From NCBI GenBank assembly GCA_019057355.1, contig DXJM01000375.1, positions 1 to 8,491 on the forward strand: a stretch of DNA of 8,491 nucleotides, written 5' to 3'. The stretch comes from Promethearchaeota archaeon (GTDB taxonomy: Archaea; Asgardarchaeota; Lokiarchaeia; Sigyniarchaeales; SOKP01). The position numbers and the translations under genes were made by a program. Positions 1 to 7,326 of the stretch are shown here, piece by piece (the first letter of the stretch is position 1; each line of letters opens with the position of its first letter). The notes below the pieces were generated by a model. That model did no database searches. It saw nothing but the letters and a program-made list of their open reading frames with translations, and was not told the DNA's origin.

Positions 1-32
1 AAAAATTAAAAATAATAAGATGTTTTAAAATG

Positions 33-41
33 ATATAAATA
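33..41 (+). promoter_or_regulatory. Possible archaeal TATA box upstream of the first operon
   Basis: The sequence ATATAAATA resembles an archaeal TATA box. Transcription normally starts about 25 bases downstream, which would be near 60-66. That would make the message begin at or just before TTG 64 and would leave the GGAG at 48-51 untranscribed. The surroundings are so AT-rich that a chance match is quite possible. Confidence 0.35.
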
Positions 42-63
42 CTAAAAGGAGTGTTGTCATACC

Positions 64-867
64 TTGAAAAAAAAAGCAAAAACAGGATGGTTGATGATGC
101 CTAAAATACATTCGACCTTCAATGATCCAACTTTAGAAGATATATTGATTCAAAAAGCTACTGAAATTCTTTCTACGGAAAGTGACGCTCCAGCATTCAT
201 ATTTTTATGTGGTAATTTCTTTGATGTAAAAGCATACGTCTATTCAGCCCTTAGAGCATGGAGGGGTGCTGCAAAACCTTCGGATAAAGGAAGAACACCA
301 AAGTTAGAAGCAACCTTCGCATCATTATCTGTTTACATGAGTTCATTGCTTTCGCTCCAATCAGATTTTTATTTTGCATATGATGAAATTAAAGATATTC
401 TCGTGGACAGTAGCCGAGAGGATTTATGGGCGATATTAGAAGAAAAGTTACCCTTCATATCATTACCCCCAAAAGAAATGCTCGGTGCTCGCCCTTCGCC
501 AATTTCACCTTATTTTGTAATAAAACAAGATGATGAACTTACCCTTGGTGAAATATATCCCAGCGTTTATCTCACGCAAGTGATAAAATCTATAAAATCC
601 AGGTTTTTTGTGTTTTTTCAACATCAAGGATATTCCGCATTTGGATTTTTTAATTCATTCCCAACTTTCAAGAAATTTGGGTTTGAACAAAGTCCAAGAA
701 AATTTTCTGATGAGCCTACGCCAGAAAATCTCATTAAATATGCAAAAGGCGCAAAGAATCTGAAAGAAATTTTAATTGCGCTTATAAATGCCCATAATAA
801 TGCATACCTTTCACAATTTTTGATAGATGATTACGAATTATTATTGAATAAATTATTGGAGGTTTAA
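64..867 (+). CDS. Unrecognised 267-residue protein encoded before a small GTPase
   Basis: I do not recognise this protein. It is soluble-looking, mixed alpha/beta, with no signal peptide or clear membrane segment. Hydrophobic strand-like stretches occur near residues 44-50 (AFIFLCG) and 181-185 (RFFVFF), and the C-terminal 40 residues look helical. No nucleotide-binding or metal-binding motif is evident. The start is uncertain. TTG at 64 has GGAG at 48-51, with 12 bases between them, the same spacing as the next gene's ribosome site. ATG at 94 has AGGA at 84-87, six bases away, and would remove ten basic residues. Its stop lies seven bases before the GTPase start, and its last codons carry the GTPase ribosome site, so the two are probably one transcript. 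It could be a partner or regulator of that GTPase, but nothing in its sequence shows this; I see no clear roadblock/MglB pattern. Confidence 0.72.
   Translation: MKKKAKTGWLMMPKIHSTFNDPTLEDILIQKATEILSTESDAPAFIFLCGNFFDVKAYVYSALRAWRGAAKPSDKGRTPKLEATFASLSVYMSSLLSLQSDFYFAYDEIKDILVDSSREDLWAILEEKLPFISLPPKEMLGARPSPISPYFVIKQDDELTLGEIYPSVYLTQVIKSIKSRFFVFFQHQGYSAFGFFNSFPTFKKFGFEQSPRKFSDEPTPENLIKYAKGAKNLKEILIALINAHNNAYLSQFLIDDYELLLNKLLEV
858..862 (+). promoter_or_regulatory. Ribosome binding site of the small GTPase gene
   Basis: GGAGG lies inside the last codons of the preceding gene, 12 bases before ATG 875. The overlap supports translation of both genes from one message. Confidence 0.7.
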
Positions 868-874
868 TAAAATC

Positions 875-1501
875 ATGGTTAATGTTGGACTTTTAGGAGA
901 TATCTCAGTTGGGAAAACAAGCATCCTTCGCTTGTTTGTTAAATATTTAAACAAGGGAGATGTAGAGAAAGTCGAAGGTGGGAAAAAATGTACCGTTGTA
1001 AAGACAGATTTCAGCGGGGAAGCTACAGTACCTCAAGGGGATAAAGAGGATAAATTAAATGAAAAAGAAACAAAAACAATACACCCAAACCGTCTCGTAT
1101 TTCGGGAAGATGAAGGGGGAAAAGCCCACACGATTTTTGCTCCTGGAGGAGATCGCCAGCGTGCAGTGGTAAAAATGGGGATTATAACGATAAGTAGGAT
1201 TGCAACACAAATTATCGCAGTTTTTTCCCTTGATAGAGACATGAAAACGCAATTTGAATTTTTCAATGATGTAAGGTTTTTTCCAGATTCTATATATGTT
1301 TGTCTAAATAAGATTGATTTATATAAAGGAGATAAAGCAGCCAAGTTAGATGAGATAAAAAAACAGATTGGCGATTTCTTTAACAAGCGAAAAATAAAAA
1401 TAAATGATTTCTTTGTCACGTGTGGTGAAACAATCGATGGTTTTGATGATTTTAACAATCATGTTGCAGAAATGATATTGAAAATCACCACTTCACATTA
1501 A
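875..1501 (+). CDS. Small Ras-like GTPase, MglA/COG2229-like, with degenerate G3 motif
   Basis: This is a single-domain P-loop GTPase of 208 residues, probably a cytoplasmic molecular switch. The G1/P-loop is GDISVGKTS at residues 8-16, with Lys14 and Thr15 as phosphate and magnesium ligands. G4 is NKID at 145-148, which gives guanine specificity. VTCGE at 181-185 occupies the G5 position. The G3 region reads IFAPGGDR at 87-94. Compared with Ras (DTAGQE), the Asp is Phe88 and the catalytic Gln is Gly92; loss of the G3 Asp is also known in MglA and COG2229-type GTPases. Residues 45-85 form a polar, charged stretch, so the G1-G3 spacing (74 residues) is about 30 longer than in Ras. There is no lipidation motif or membrane segment. 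It follows the unrecognised gene by seven bases with a GGAGG site. Fold assignment is confident; subfamily and process are not. Confidence 0.88.
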   Translation: MVNVGLLGDISVGKTSILRLFVKYLNKGDVEKVEGGKKCTVVKTDFSGEATVPQGDKEDKLNEKETKTIHPNRLVFREDEGGKAHTIFAPGGDRQRAVVKMGIITISRIATQIIAVFSLDRDMKTQFEFFNDVRFFPDSIYVCLNKIDLYKGDKAAKLDEIKKQIGDFFNKRKIKINDFFVTCGETIDGFDDFNNHVAEMILKITTSH

Positions 1502-1513
1502 ACAATTATTCTC

Positions 1514-1520
1514 TTTTTTT
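1514..1520 (+). terminator. Possible T-run terminator after the GTPase gene
   Basis: Seven consecutive T residues lie 13-19 bases past the GTPase stop, just before a new promoter-like region. Archaeal RNA polymerase terminates at such T-runs without needing a hairpin, and I see no hairpin here. T-runs are common in this AT-rich DNA, so the call is weak. Confidence 0.35.
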
Positions 1521-1634
1521 ATTATCACCATATTGCACTTCTTTTAGTTACAATGATTCACTCACCTTAACATTCAAGTATAAAATTAATAAATGAAAAA
1601 AAATTATTTCCTCTAATTTTTTAAGAGATATTTC

Positions 1635-1644
1635 TTATATAAAA
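1635..1644 (+). promoter_or_regulatory. TATA box for the epimerase gene, suggesting a leaderless transcript
   Basis: TTATATAAAA is centred about 24 bases before ATG 1663, with a purine-rich AAGAGA just upstream that could serve as a BRE. No GGAG-type site lies between box and ATG; the spacer is nearly all A. An archaeal start about 25 bases downstream of the box would fall almost on the ATG, so the message would be leaderless. The 161-base gap holding this element contains nothing else I can support. Confidence 0.55.
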
Positions 1645-1662
1645 TAATAAAAAAAATGAAAA

Positions 1663-2661
1663 ATGGAACCGAAAATCCTCTTAACTGGTGCTTTTGGTAA
1701 TGTAGGACAAAATACCTTGATGCACCTTCTTAAGCGTGAATATGAAGTAACATGTTTTGATTTGCCCAATTCAACAAATAAAAAAACATGTAAGAAATTG
1801 TTGAAAAAGTGGCAATTTAACACGGTTTGGGGTGATATCCTTAACAAAGATGATTTAAATAATGCTGTTAATGAAATTGATTGTATCATCCATCTTGCAG
1901 CCATCATCCCTCCTTTAAGCGAAAAAAGTCCCGAATTAACAAAAAAAATAAATATTGAAGGAACTAGAAATCTTATAAATGCTGCAAAAATGTTGCCGAC
2001 TAAACCAAGATTCATAATGGCAAGTTCCGTGGGTGTTTATGGTCCTACAATGCATCTAGAACCTCCCGTGAGAATTGATAGTCCATTAAATCCTTCTGAC
2101 CATTACTCCCATTCAAAAGTGGAATGTGAAAAACTTTTGAAAGAGAGCGGGCTTCCCTGGATGATCTTGAGGTTAGGGGCCGTCTCAGCTGAAAAAGCTT
2201 CTCTTAAAGTTGCATCTATCTTGTTTGAAATGCCGCTTGAACAACGTACTGAATTTATTTCATCAAATGATTGTGGAATTGCATTCACTAATGCTGTAAA
2301 GCTAGATGAAATTAATAAGATCTTTTTAATTGGAGGTGGTGATGGTTGTCAACTAACCGTAAGATACTTTTTAAAAGGATTCTTAGATGCGTTTGGTCTA
2401 AAATTGCCTCCTGATGAAGCTTTTAGGCATCCTACTAAAAAAGAGGATTGGTTCTATATTGATTGGATGGATACCAAAGAGTCTCAAGAAGCACTCAAAT
2501 TCCAAACTGTGACATTTCAACAATTCGTCGATAAATTAAAGCGAGACCACCGAATGAGAAGATTAGGAATAAAATTATTTTCTCCTATAGCAAAAGTAGT
2601 TTTATTAAGGATGTCCCCTTATTACAAGTCCTCTAAAGGTAATGTTGTCGAAAATAATTAG
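1663..2661 (+). CDS. NAD-dependent epimerase/dehydratase (extended SDR family)
   Basis: A 332-residue extended short-chain dehydrogenase/reductase, of the group that includes nucleotide-sugar epimerases and dehydratases. The N-terminal Rossmann fold carries the TGAFGNVG glycine motif at residues 8-15 and Asp33 at the end of strand 2, which favours NAD over NADP. Further landmarks are the HLAA motif at 77-80, the Ser in ASSVGVYG at 120-127, and the catalytic YSHSK (Tyr148, Lys152). The second half is the substrate-binding region and is more divergent, so the substrate cannot be named. The last 40 residues are basic and hydrophobic (IKLFSPIAKVVLLR near 303-316), longer than a minimal SDR, and could be an amphipathic peripheral membrane contact. 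It has its own promoter-like TATA element and stands alone, convergent with the SMC operon 24 bases away. An ATG at 1656 is out of frame, so 1663 is preferred. Confidence 0.9.
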   Translation: MEPKILLTGAFGNVGQNTLMHLLKREYEVTCFDLPNSTNKKTCKKLLKKWQFNTVWGDILNKDDLNNAVNEIDCIIHLAAIIPPLSEKSPELTKKINIEGTRNLINAAKMLPTKPRFIMASSVGVYGPTMHLEPPVRIDSPLNPSDHYSHSKVECEKLLKESGLPWMILRLGAVSAEKASLKVASILFEMPLEQRTEFISSNDCGIAFTNAVKLDEINKIFLIGGGDGCQLTVRYFLKGFLDAFGLKLPPDEAFRHPTKKEDWFYIDWMDTKESQEALKFQTVTFQQFVDKLKRDHRMRRLGIKLFSPIAKVVLLRMSPYYKSSKGNVVENN

Positions 2662-2685
2662 GTAGATCATTTTAATTTAAAATTC

Positions 2686-3213
2686 TTATTCTTCTTTTAA
2701 TTTAAGGGCTATTTTCATAAATAGAGCATTTAGATCTAATGTATACCCAATTAAGGATGTTAAGCGAACATCCCCGTTATATTTATCTATCTTAAGATAA
2801 CCTAATTTCTCTAATTCCTTGAGGTCTTCAATGACAAATTTTTTTTTTCTCAAGTTTCGAATCTCATCTATTTTCCCCACTCCTGAATTGCTAAAACAAC
2901 ATGCAAGCGTGTAAAATAAGGTTGCTCCCAATCTTGGTTGATCTTTAAAGGGATTTGCGGAAATAACATCTGTTGTATCGTAATCAAATGTTAAAAACCA
3001 ATGATCGTCTAGGGGATTAAACCTTAATTGCAACCCTAATGGTTCAAGATGGTACGAGAGATAATTTATTAAATTTTGGAACTCAAATGACTTATTTTTA
3101 TCCTTAATATTTAAAGTATCAAGAATTTCCTCTTCCGTAGCACCTATTTGGATCGCGTTGGTTTTTTTGCTTAATAATTGCATTAATATTGATAGTTCAT
3201 TCGTGATTTTCAC
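2686..3213 (-). CDS. scpB: ScpB-like kite protein (tandem winged-helix SMC accessory subunit)
   Basis: This 175-residue protein matches the layout of ScpB, the kite subunit that binds the kleisin of an SMC ring. Residues 6-76 look like a first winged helix, ending in a GLQLRF...WFLTF beta wing at 60-76, which parallels ScpB's GL.L...GGY.L.T. Residues 93-155 look like the second. PRLGATLFYTLACCF at 93-107 stands where ScpB has LS..ALE.LAIIAY, IDEIRN at 115-120 where it has the RG segment, and VRLTSLIGYTLDL at 149-161 where it has the T..F...F close. Length is near the usual 180-200. It is last in the operon, six bases after the kleisin stop and in the same frame. The start is GTG; GAGG directly abuts it, leaving no normal spacing, so reinitiation after the kleisin stop is likely. 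ATG at 3183 would cut helix 1. Identity is inferred from pattern and context. Confidence 0.7.
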   Translation of the reverse strand: MKITNELSILMQLLSKKTNAIQIGATEEEILDTLNIKDKNKSFEFQNLINYLSYHLEPLGLQLRFNPLDDHWFLTFDYDTTDVISANPFKDQPRLGATLFYTLACCFSNSGVGKIDEIRNLRKKKFVIEDLKELEKLGYLKIDKYNGDVRLTSLIGYTLDLNALFMKIALKLKEE

Positions 3214-3219
3214 CTCTTT

Positions 3220-3873
3220 TCAAATGTATAGTGTATTTGTTTCTTTTTGGAACTTAATTTTCCCTAATTGAAGCAAGTGCAATATATAAACGAATTTTTC
3301 GTATATCTTTATTTGATCATGTTCACCATCAAATATCTCATCAAAGAAGCAAGGTAGTTTTTCTATAGTGGAATCATAAAATTCTAACAAGTGATCACTA
3401 AAACCTTGTTCGGGAACGGAGAGAATAAAATACTCTCCCGATTTCCTGCTCATTTTTAAGTGTTCTATGTTATAACTTTTTTTTTCTAATTTTCCTAACT
3501 TTTTCCTACTCGCTTCTAAGAATTCAAGTGATAGTGGATCTAAATTGAACGTCGTTCTCCAGCACATGTCAAATAACTGGTTTATTTCCCCATCGTCTGG
3601 ATCAAGTTTTAGGTATTCAATAAATTTCTTTTCATTATCTAAAGAACCTAATAATTTTCTTAGTTCTTCAAATTTTTTTTCTAATAGATTGCATGCTTTC
3701 ATATAGGTCTTAGAATTTTTATCAAGATAATTTACATTGATCGTTTTTTGTAATTCCGTGAAGATCGATACTAATTCATAATTCAATATGTTTATTTTAC
3801 CGCTTTTTACTTGCTTTTGAATTTCATCAATTTTAATAGATAACATCTCATTAATTTCTTCCCCTTCTTCCAT
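3220..3873 (-). CDS. scpA: ScpA-like kleisin subunit of an SMC complex
   Basis: A 217-residue protein with kleisin features at both ends. The N-terminus, residues 13-45 (IDEIQKQVKSGKINILNYEL and following), fits the ScpA helix pattern LL.LI....I.I.DI.I..I, the part that contacts the SMC neck. The C-terminus, YEKFVYILHLLQLGKIKFQK at 191-210 ending in TLYI, fits ScpA's winged helix (F.ALLEL...GK....Q....I.I), which caps the second SMC head. The middle (50-170) is helical and charged and would bind the kite protein. ScpA is often 230-260 residues, so this is short. The SMC stop and this ATG are adjacent (TGAATG), and a strong GGAGGT seven bases upstream decides the start. Flanking by an SMC and a ScpB-like gene strongly supports the call. 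Similarity is patchy by eye, so a profile search would settle it. Confidence 0.72.
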   Translation of the reverse strand: MEEGEEINEMLSIKIDEIQKQVKSGKINILNYELVSIFTELQKTINVNYLDKNSKTYMKACNLLEKKFEELRKLLGSLDNEKKFIEYLKLDPDDGEINQLFDMCWRTTFNLDPLSLEFLEASRKKLGKLEKKSYNIEHLKMSRKSGEYFILSVPEQGFSDHLLEFYDSTIEKLPCFFDEIFDGEHDQIKIYEKFVYILHLLQLGKIKFQKETNTLYI

Positions 3874-6800
3874 TCATTCTACCTCCGTGATTACTTTTGG
3901 TTTAAAAATCGTGGATACCTCTTTTTTACCTACCCTTGCAACTCCTATTATTTTATCCGCTAAATGATATATCTTATTTGAAGTTTTAGGTAAAAACATT
4001 ATCATTTGGATGGGATTTTGTTCTAAAGTCGATTTAATAAGCTGGTATGAAACTTCTGAATTTTTATCATCCAAGAACATTCCCGCCTCGTCAAACATGC
4101 ACAATGGAGAAGGTCTAATTTCCTGTAAAGATAACATCAAGCAAATCGAAATCATTGAAATTTGTCCTCCTGACAAGGCATTAAATGTTTTTAGTTGATC
4201 CTTTGATGTAGCAGCTTTAATTTCAACTCCTAATTCTTCAAAATTACCAATTAATTCTAATTTACAACACGATTTTATCTGAGAAGACTCAAATTTTTGG
4301 TTTATTTTTGATTGTAAATCTTTTAAAACGGACTTGAATTTCTCGTAATACGCTTGTTCAAGTCTATCCTCTGTTTTCATTGCCTCTTTTATATCAATTT
4401 CTAAATCTTTCTGATTTTTAGCAATCTTCTTTAATCCATCCATTATCTGATCTCTTTCTATTAAGAGTGAATCATCCACGTCTAAATATTTTAGTAGCTT
4501 TTTTTCAACACGTGCGAGATCTTCTTGGATGAGTTCAATGGAACGTGGTTGAAAATCTTCAACATCACCTAGCTTTTTATTTATTCGTTCAAGAGCTTTT
4601 TTTTTTGTATCAATGTCATTATTTAAAGAATTTGACGCTATATTTTCTTGTTCCAAGTCAATATTGAGCTGGATATTCTTCTTATCTAGTTCATTTTTTT
4701 CAGTTTGAAACCTCTTTACATCTTCTTCGAATTCTGAAATGCTGCCTTCACATTTATCGATTTCATTTTCAATAGTATCCAATTCTTGATATATTTTAAA
4801 CGCATTTTTATCTGCTTTTTGAAATGCTGCTTTTTTATCATCGTGTTCTTTCTTCGTAATGTTAATTTCATTTGATTGCGCGCTAACCTTTTTTTCTATA
4901 TCATTCAAGTCTTTTTGATTCTCTTTTTGTTTTTGTATCCATTTTTTCTTTTTATCATTTAAATTGGTCAATTCACTTGGTATATTTTTGATCCTGTGAA
5001 TTATCTTGAAAAAATTTGGATCTTTTTGGATTTCTAATTCTTTTATTTTGCCATCAAGGATTTTCATGTCTTCCTCATTGTTTTTTATTAGCTCTTCATG
5101 AGCTTGCATTTTTTCATATAAATCATTTTTTTTATTCGTTAATCTTTGCTTTTGATTGAAATTATACAACAAATCATTGAAAGCTTCCTTTTTTTTATAA
5201 ATCTCTTTTTGAATATTATCTAATTTGGCTAAATCGATTTTTAAATTGGAAATACTCTCATTTAACCTGTTTATCTCACTTTCTAATAATTCTGACTGTT
5301 CTTTTTGGGTTCCTACAGACAAGGTACCTTTCAATTGCTTTATGTAAGGAGTTTCATAGACATATTTATAGGAAATTATCTGTTCTCCTTTTAGGGTCAC
5401 GCATTTTCCCTTAAAACCATGATTTTTATACACTTGTTTTCCAGAAAGGAAATCTTTTACAACAAGGCAATTTTGAACTTTTGAATAAATAACTTTTTTA
5501 ATATCTTGATCAATATCATCAATGGTTATCAATTCCGCAAGATAACCTATGATCCCGCTTGCAGATAACTCCAATAAGGGTGATATATTGAGAATCTTTG
5601 GAACATAGATATTACAATAGGCATTATATTTATACTTGAGCCTTTTTAATAATTCTAACGTGTCCCAGTTATCTACAACAAAACTGTAAAGCACTTTTTC
5701 TCCAAGCACGGATTCGATTGCATAACTCAAGGAATCATCATATTTTAAATAATCAATTATTGGACCTTTTGCATTCAATTCACGCTTTTTTATTTCTTCT
5801 TTGAGTATTGTTATGTTAGTAGGTAGAATCACTTTTCTCTCCTTTAATGATGCAAGCAATGGTTTGAGCTTTCTAATCTTTTTTACCTTTTCTTGTTCCA
5901 TTTGTTCTATGGCATTTTCTAAAGAGAAAATTTTAGCAGAAATCTTCCCTAGTTCATTATCAAATTTTCCTAGCAAATCTTTTGTAGGATTCTCAAGAAA
6001 CCATTTATTTAATTCTAATTTATGGTCTATATCTTTTAGACTCTGAAAGATCTGATTGATTTCTGAATTAATATCCTTGATAATGGTTTTAATCTCTTCA
6101 TTTTCTTTTATTTTCTTGTTTTTTGAAGTGATGATATTATTGTAAGTGTTTAAAAATTCTTTATTTTCTTCAATTTTTCTAGTCAAAATTGCCTGTTCTT
6201 CGATGAGGTTGTCAAATAATCTTTCTAATTTGGATACTTCCACTAGCATGAGATTGTTCTCTTTTTCTTTACTCTCTTTTTTCTTCACAAGATTACTTAA
6301 TATTTTTTCTTTTTGGGCAATGATTTCACTTAGTTTTTCGAGTTCTTCTTTAGCAGTTAATTTATCTTTTTGCCAATTTTCAATTTCTTTCACTAATTCT
6401 TTTTTTTTATAGCTTAACTCTCCGATCTTCTTTGATATATCGTTAATTTTGCTCCCAATATCTTTTATGTGTTTCTGGTATTTTTGAATCTCTATATTGC
6501 AGGTTTTCATTTCAAATGTTAAAATGTCAATATTTACTTTTATCTTTACACTCTTTTCTCTAAGTTGATCTATTTCTGCTTGTATTTTTTTTTTATTTGC
6601 CCAATTTAGCTCATCATCGAATACATTTTTTTGTTCTAATATTTTTTTTTTTTCTTCTAATCGTTCTAATTTTGGTCTTATAAGATCTAATCCTATATTC
6701 AAGGTATTTTTTCTTGTAATCAATGAATTGAGTTCTGATTTCAACTCCATGACACCATGCTTTTGCTGCAATATTTCATCTCTTAGATTCTTCAATCCAA

Positions 6801-7311
6801 TGCCTTCTTCAAGAAAATTACATAAAATAATGGGCTTTAATGATTTTATTGCATCGACCTTGCCCTGGCTAACAAAAGCAAAATGATTATCTGGATTAAA
6901 ATTGAGTTCTTTTATAATTTTTTGAACTTCCTTGGTGGTTATTCTCTTAAAGGTTTTTGTACCTGGTTCTTGTATTGAAAAAAAAGGCGTTTTTCCTTTA
7001 ATAACGGTTCTCTGTAATTTAATCATTCTTCCCCTATTATTAATATGGATTTCAACCATAGCATGTTTTTCGTCATTCCTAATGAAATCCGACCATTTTG
7101 AATAACGCTCATCTCTTTCATTACTTCCTAATCCGAATTTAATTGCTTGAAAAATTGAGGTTTTTCCACTCCAATTTGGTCCTATGACTAAATTGAATTT
7201 CGCATCTCCAAAATCCACTTCATCTTTTTCAAAAGAAAGGAAATTTTCTAAAATGACTTTACTAAGATAGGTATCCCGTAAAGTCGACATTATTGAACTT
7301 GGAGTTGCCAT
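3874..7311 (-). CDS. smc: SMC-family ATPase (structural maintenance of chromosomes), divergent
   Basis: A full-length SMC protein of 1145 residues that would dimerise and, with kleisin and kite, form a ring that organises or loops DNA by ATP hydrolysis. The N-terminal head has Walker A GPNWSGKTS at 44-52 and a Q-loop FVSQGKV at 146-152. Coiled coil runs from about 170 to 508. The hinge is at about 515-665 (GPIIDYLKYDD, AIESVLGEKV, FVVDN, GIIGYLAELI). The return coil runs to about 1000. The C-terminal head has signature LSGGQ at 1046-1050, Walker B LCMFDE with Glu1075, and D-loop FLDD at 1079-1082. All catalytic motifs are intact. Unusual points are LSGGQ instead of LSGGE, DEAG instead of DEVD/DEID, FLPK at the switch histidine position, and no glycine-rich TGG at the end of the hinge. 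It begins 15 bases after the AAA+-like gene, with GAGATGAT at 7317-7324 as a plausible ribosome site; Met8 is an alternative start. Confidence 0.95.
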   Translation of the reverse strand: MATPSSIMSTLRDTYLSKVILENFLSFEKDEVDFGDAKFNLVIGPNWSGKTSIFQAIKFGLGSNERDERYSKWSDFIRNDEKHAMVEIHINNRGRMIKLQRTVIKGKTPFFSIQEPGTKTFKRITTKEVQKIIKELNFNPDNHFAFVSQGKVDAIKSLKPIILCNFLEEGIGLKNLRDEILQQKHGVMELKSELNSLITRKNTLNIGLDLIRPKLERLEEKKKILEQKNVFDDELNWANKKKIQAEIDQLREKSVKIKVNIDILTFEMKTCNIEIQKYQKHIKDIGSKINDISKKIGELSYKKKELVKEIENWQKDKLTAKEELEKLSEIIAQKEKILSNLVKKKESKEKENNLMLVEVSKLERLFDNLIEEQAILTRKIEENKEFLNTYNNIITSKNKKIKENEEIKTIIKDINSEINQIFQSLKDIDHKLELNKWFLENPTKDLLGKFDNELGKISAKIFSLENAIEQMEQEKVKKIRKLKPLLASLKERKVILPTNITILKEEIKKRELNAKGPIIDYLKYDDSLSYAIESVLGEKVLYSFVVDNWDTLELLKRLKYKYNAYCNIYVPKILNISPLLELSASGIIGYLAELITIDDIDQDIKKVIYSKVQNCLVVKDFLSGKQVYKNHGFKGKCVTLKGEQIISYKYVYETPYIKQLKGTLSVGTQKEQSELLESEINRLNESISNLKIDLAKLDNIQKEIYKKKEAFNDLLYNFNQKQRLTNKKNDLYEKMQAHEELIKNNEEDMKILDGKIKELEIQKDPNFFKIIHRIKNIPSELTNLNDKKKKWIQKQKENQKDLNDIEKKVSAQSNEINITKKEHDDKKAAFQKADKNAFKIYQELDTIENEIDKCEGSISEFEEDVKRFQTEKNELDKKNIQLNIDLEQENIASNSLNNDIDTKKKALERINKKLGDVEDFQPRSIELIQEDLARVEKKLLKYLDVDDSLLIERDQIMDGLKKIAKNQKDLEIDIKEAMKTEDRLEQAYYEKFKSVLKDLQSKINQKFESSQIKSCCKLELIGNFEELGVEIKAATSKDQLKTFNALSGGQISMISICLMLSLQEIRPSPLCMFDEAGMFLDDKNSEVSYQLIKSTLEQNPIQMIMFLPKTSNKIYHLADKIIGVARVGKKEVSTIFKPKVITEVE
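3881..3886 (-). promoter_or_regulatory. Ribosome binding site of the kleisin gene, inside the SMC coding end
   Basis: GGAGGT on the minus strand ends seven bases before ATG 3873 and is embedded in the last SMC codons. It is the best ribosome site in the operon and fixes the kleisin start. With the TGAATG junction it points to coupled translation of SMC and kleisin. Confidence 0.8.
6642..6653 (-). repeat. 12-base A homopolymer inside the SMC coding strand
   Basis: Twelve consecutive A residues on the coding strand cover part of a Glu codon, three Lys codons and the first base of an Ile codon near residue 222 in the first coiled coil. The frame is intact here, but such tracts are prone to polymerase slippage and to sequencing error. 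Confidence 0.9.
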
Positions 7312-7326
7312 CTTTTATCATCTCAT

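Noticed and set aside
1033..1458. Open frame on the minus strand opposite the GTPase gene
   Set aside because: It is antisense to a confidently recognised GTPase, has low-complexity Ser/Phe/Ile-rich content and no ribosome site or recognisable motif.
1502..1662. tRNA, small RNA or CRISPR repeats in the intergenic gap
   Set aside because: No cloverleaf, repeated unit or stable stem is visible; only a T-run and a TATA-like element can be supported.
1635..2015. Minus-strand open frame covering the epimerase 5' end
   Set aside because: It overlaps the conserved Rossmann region in antisense and its hydrophobic content is a by-product of the opposite strand.
2662..2690. Shared bidirectional terminator between the convergent genes
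   Set aside because: The 24-base gap is AT-rich with a loosely palindromic stretch, but no clear hairpin or long T-run distinguishes it from background.
2686..7311. MukBEF or Wadjet (JetABCD) defence system
   Set aside because: The SMC has long canonical arms and hinge, the accessory genes fit ScpA and ScpB patterns, and no JetD-like nuclease gene is present.
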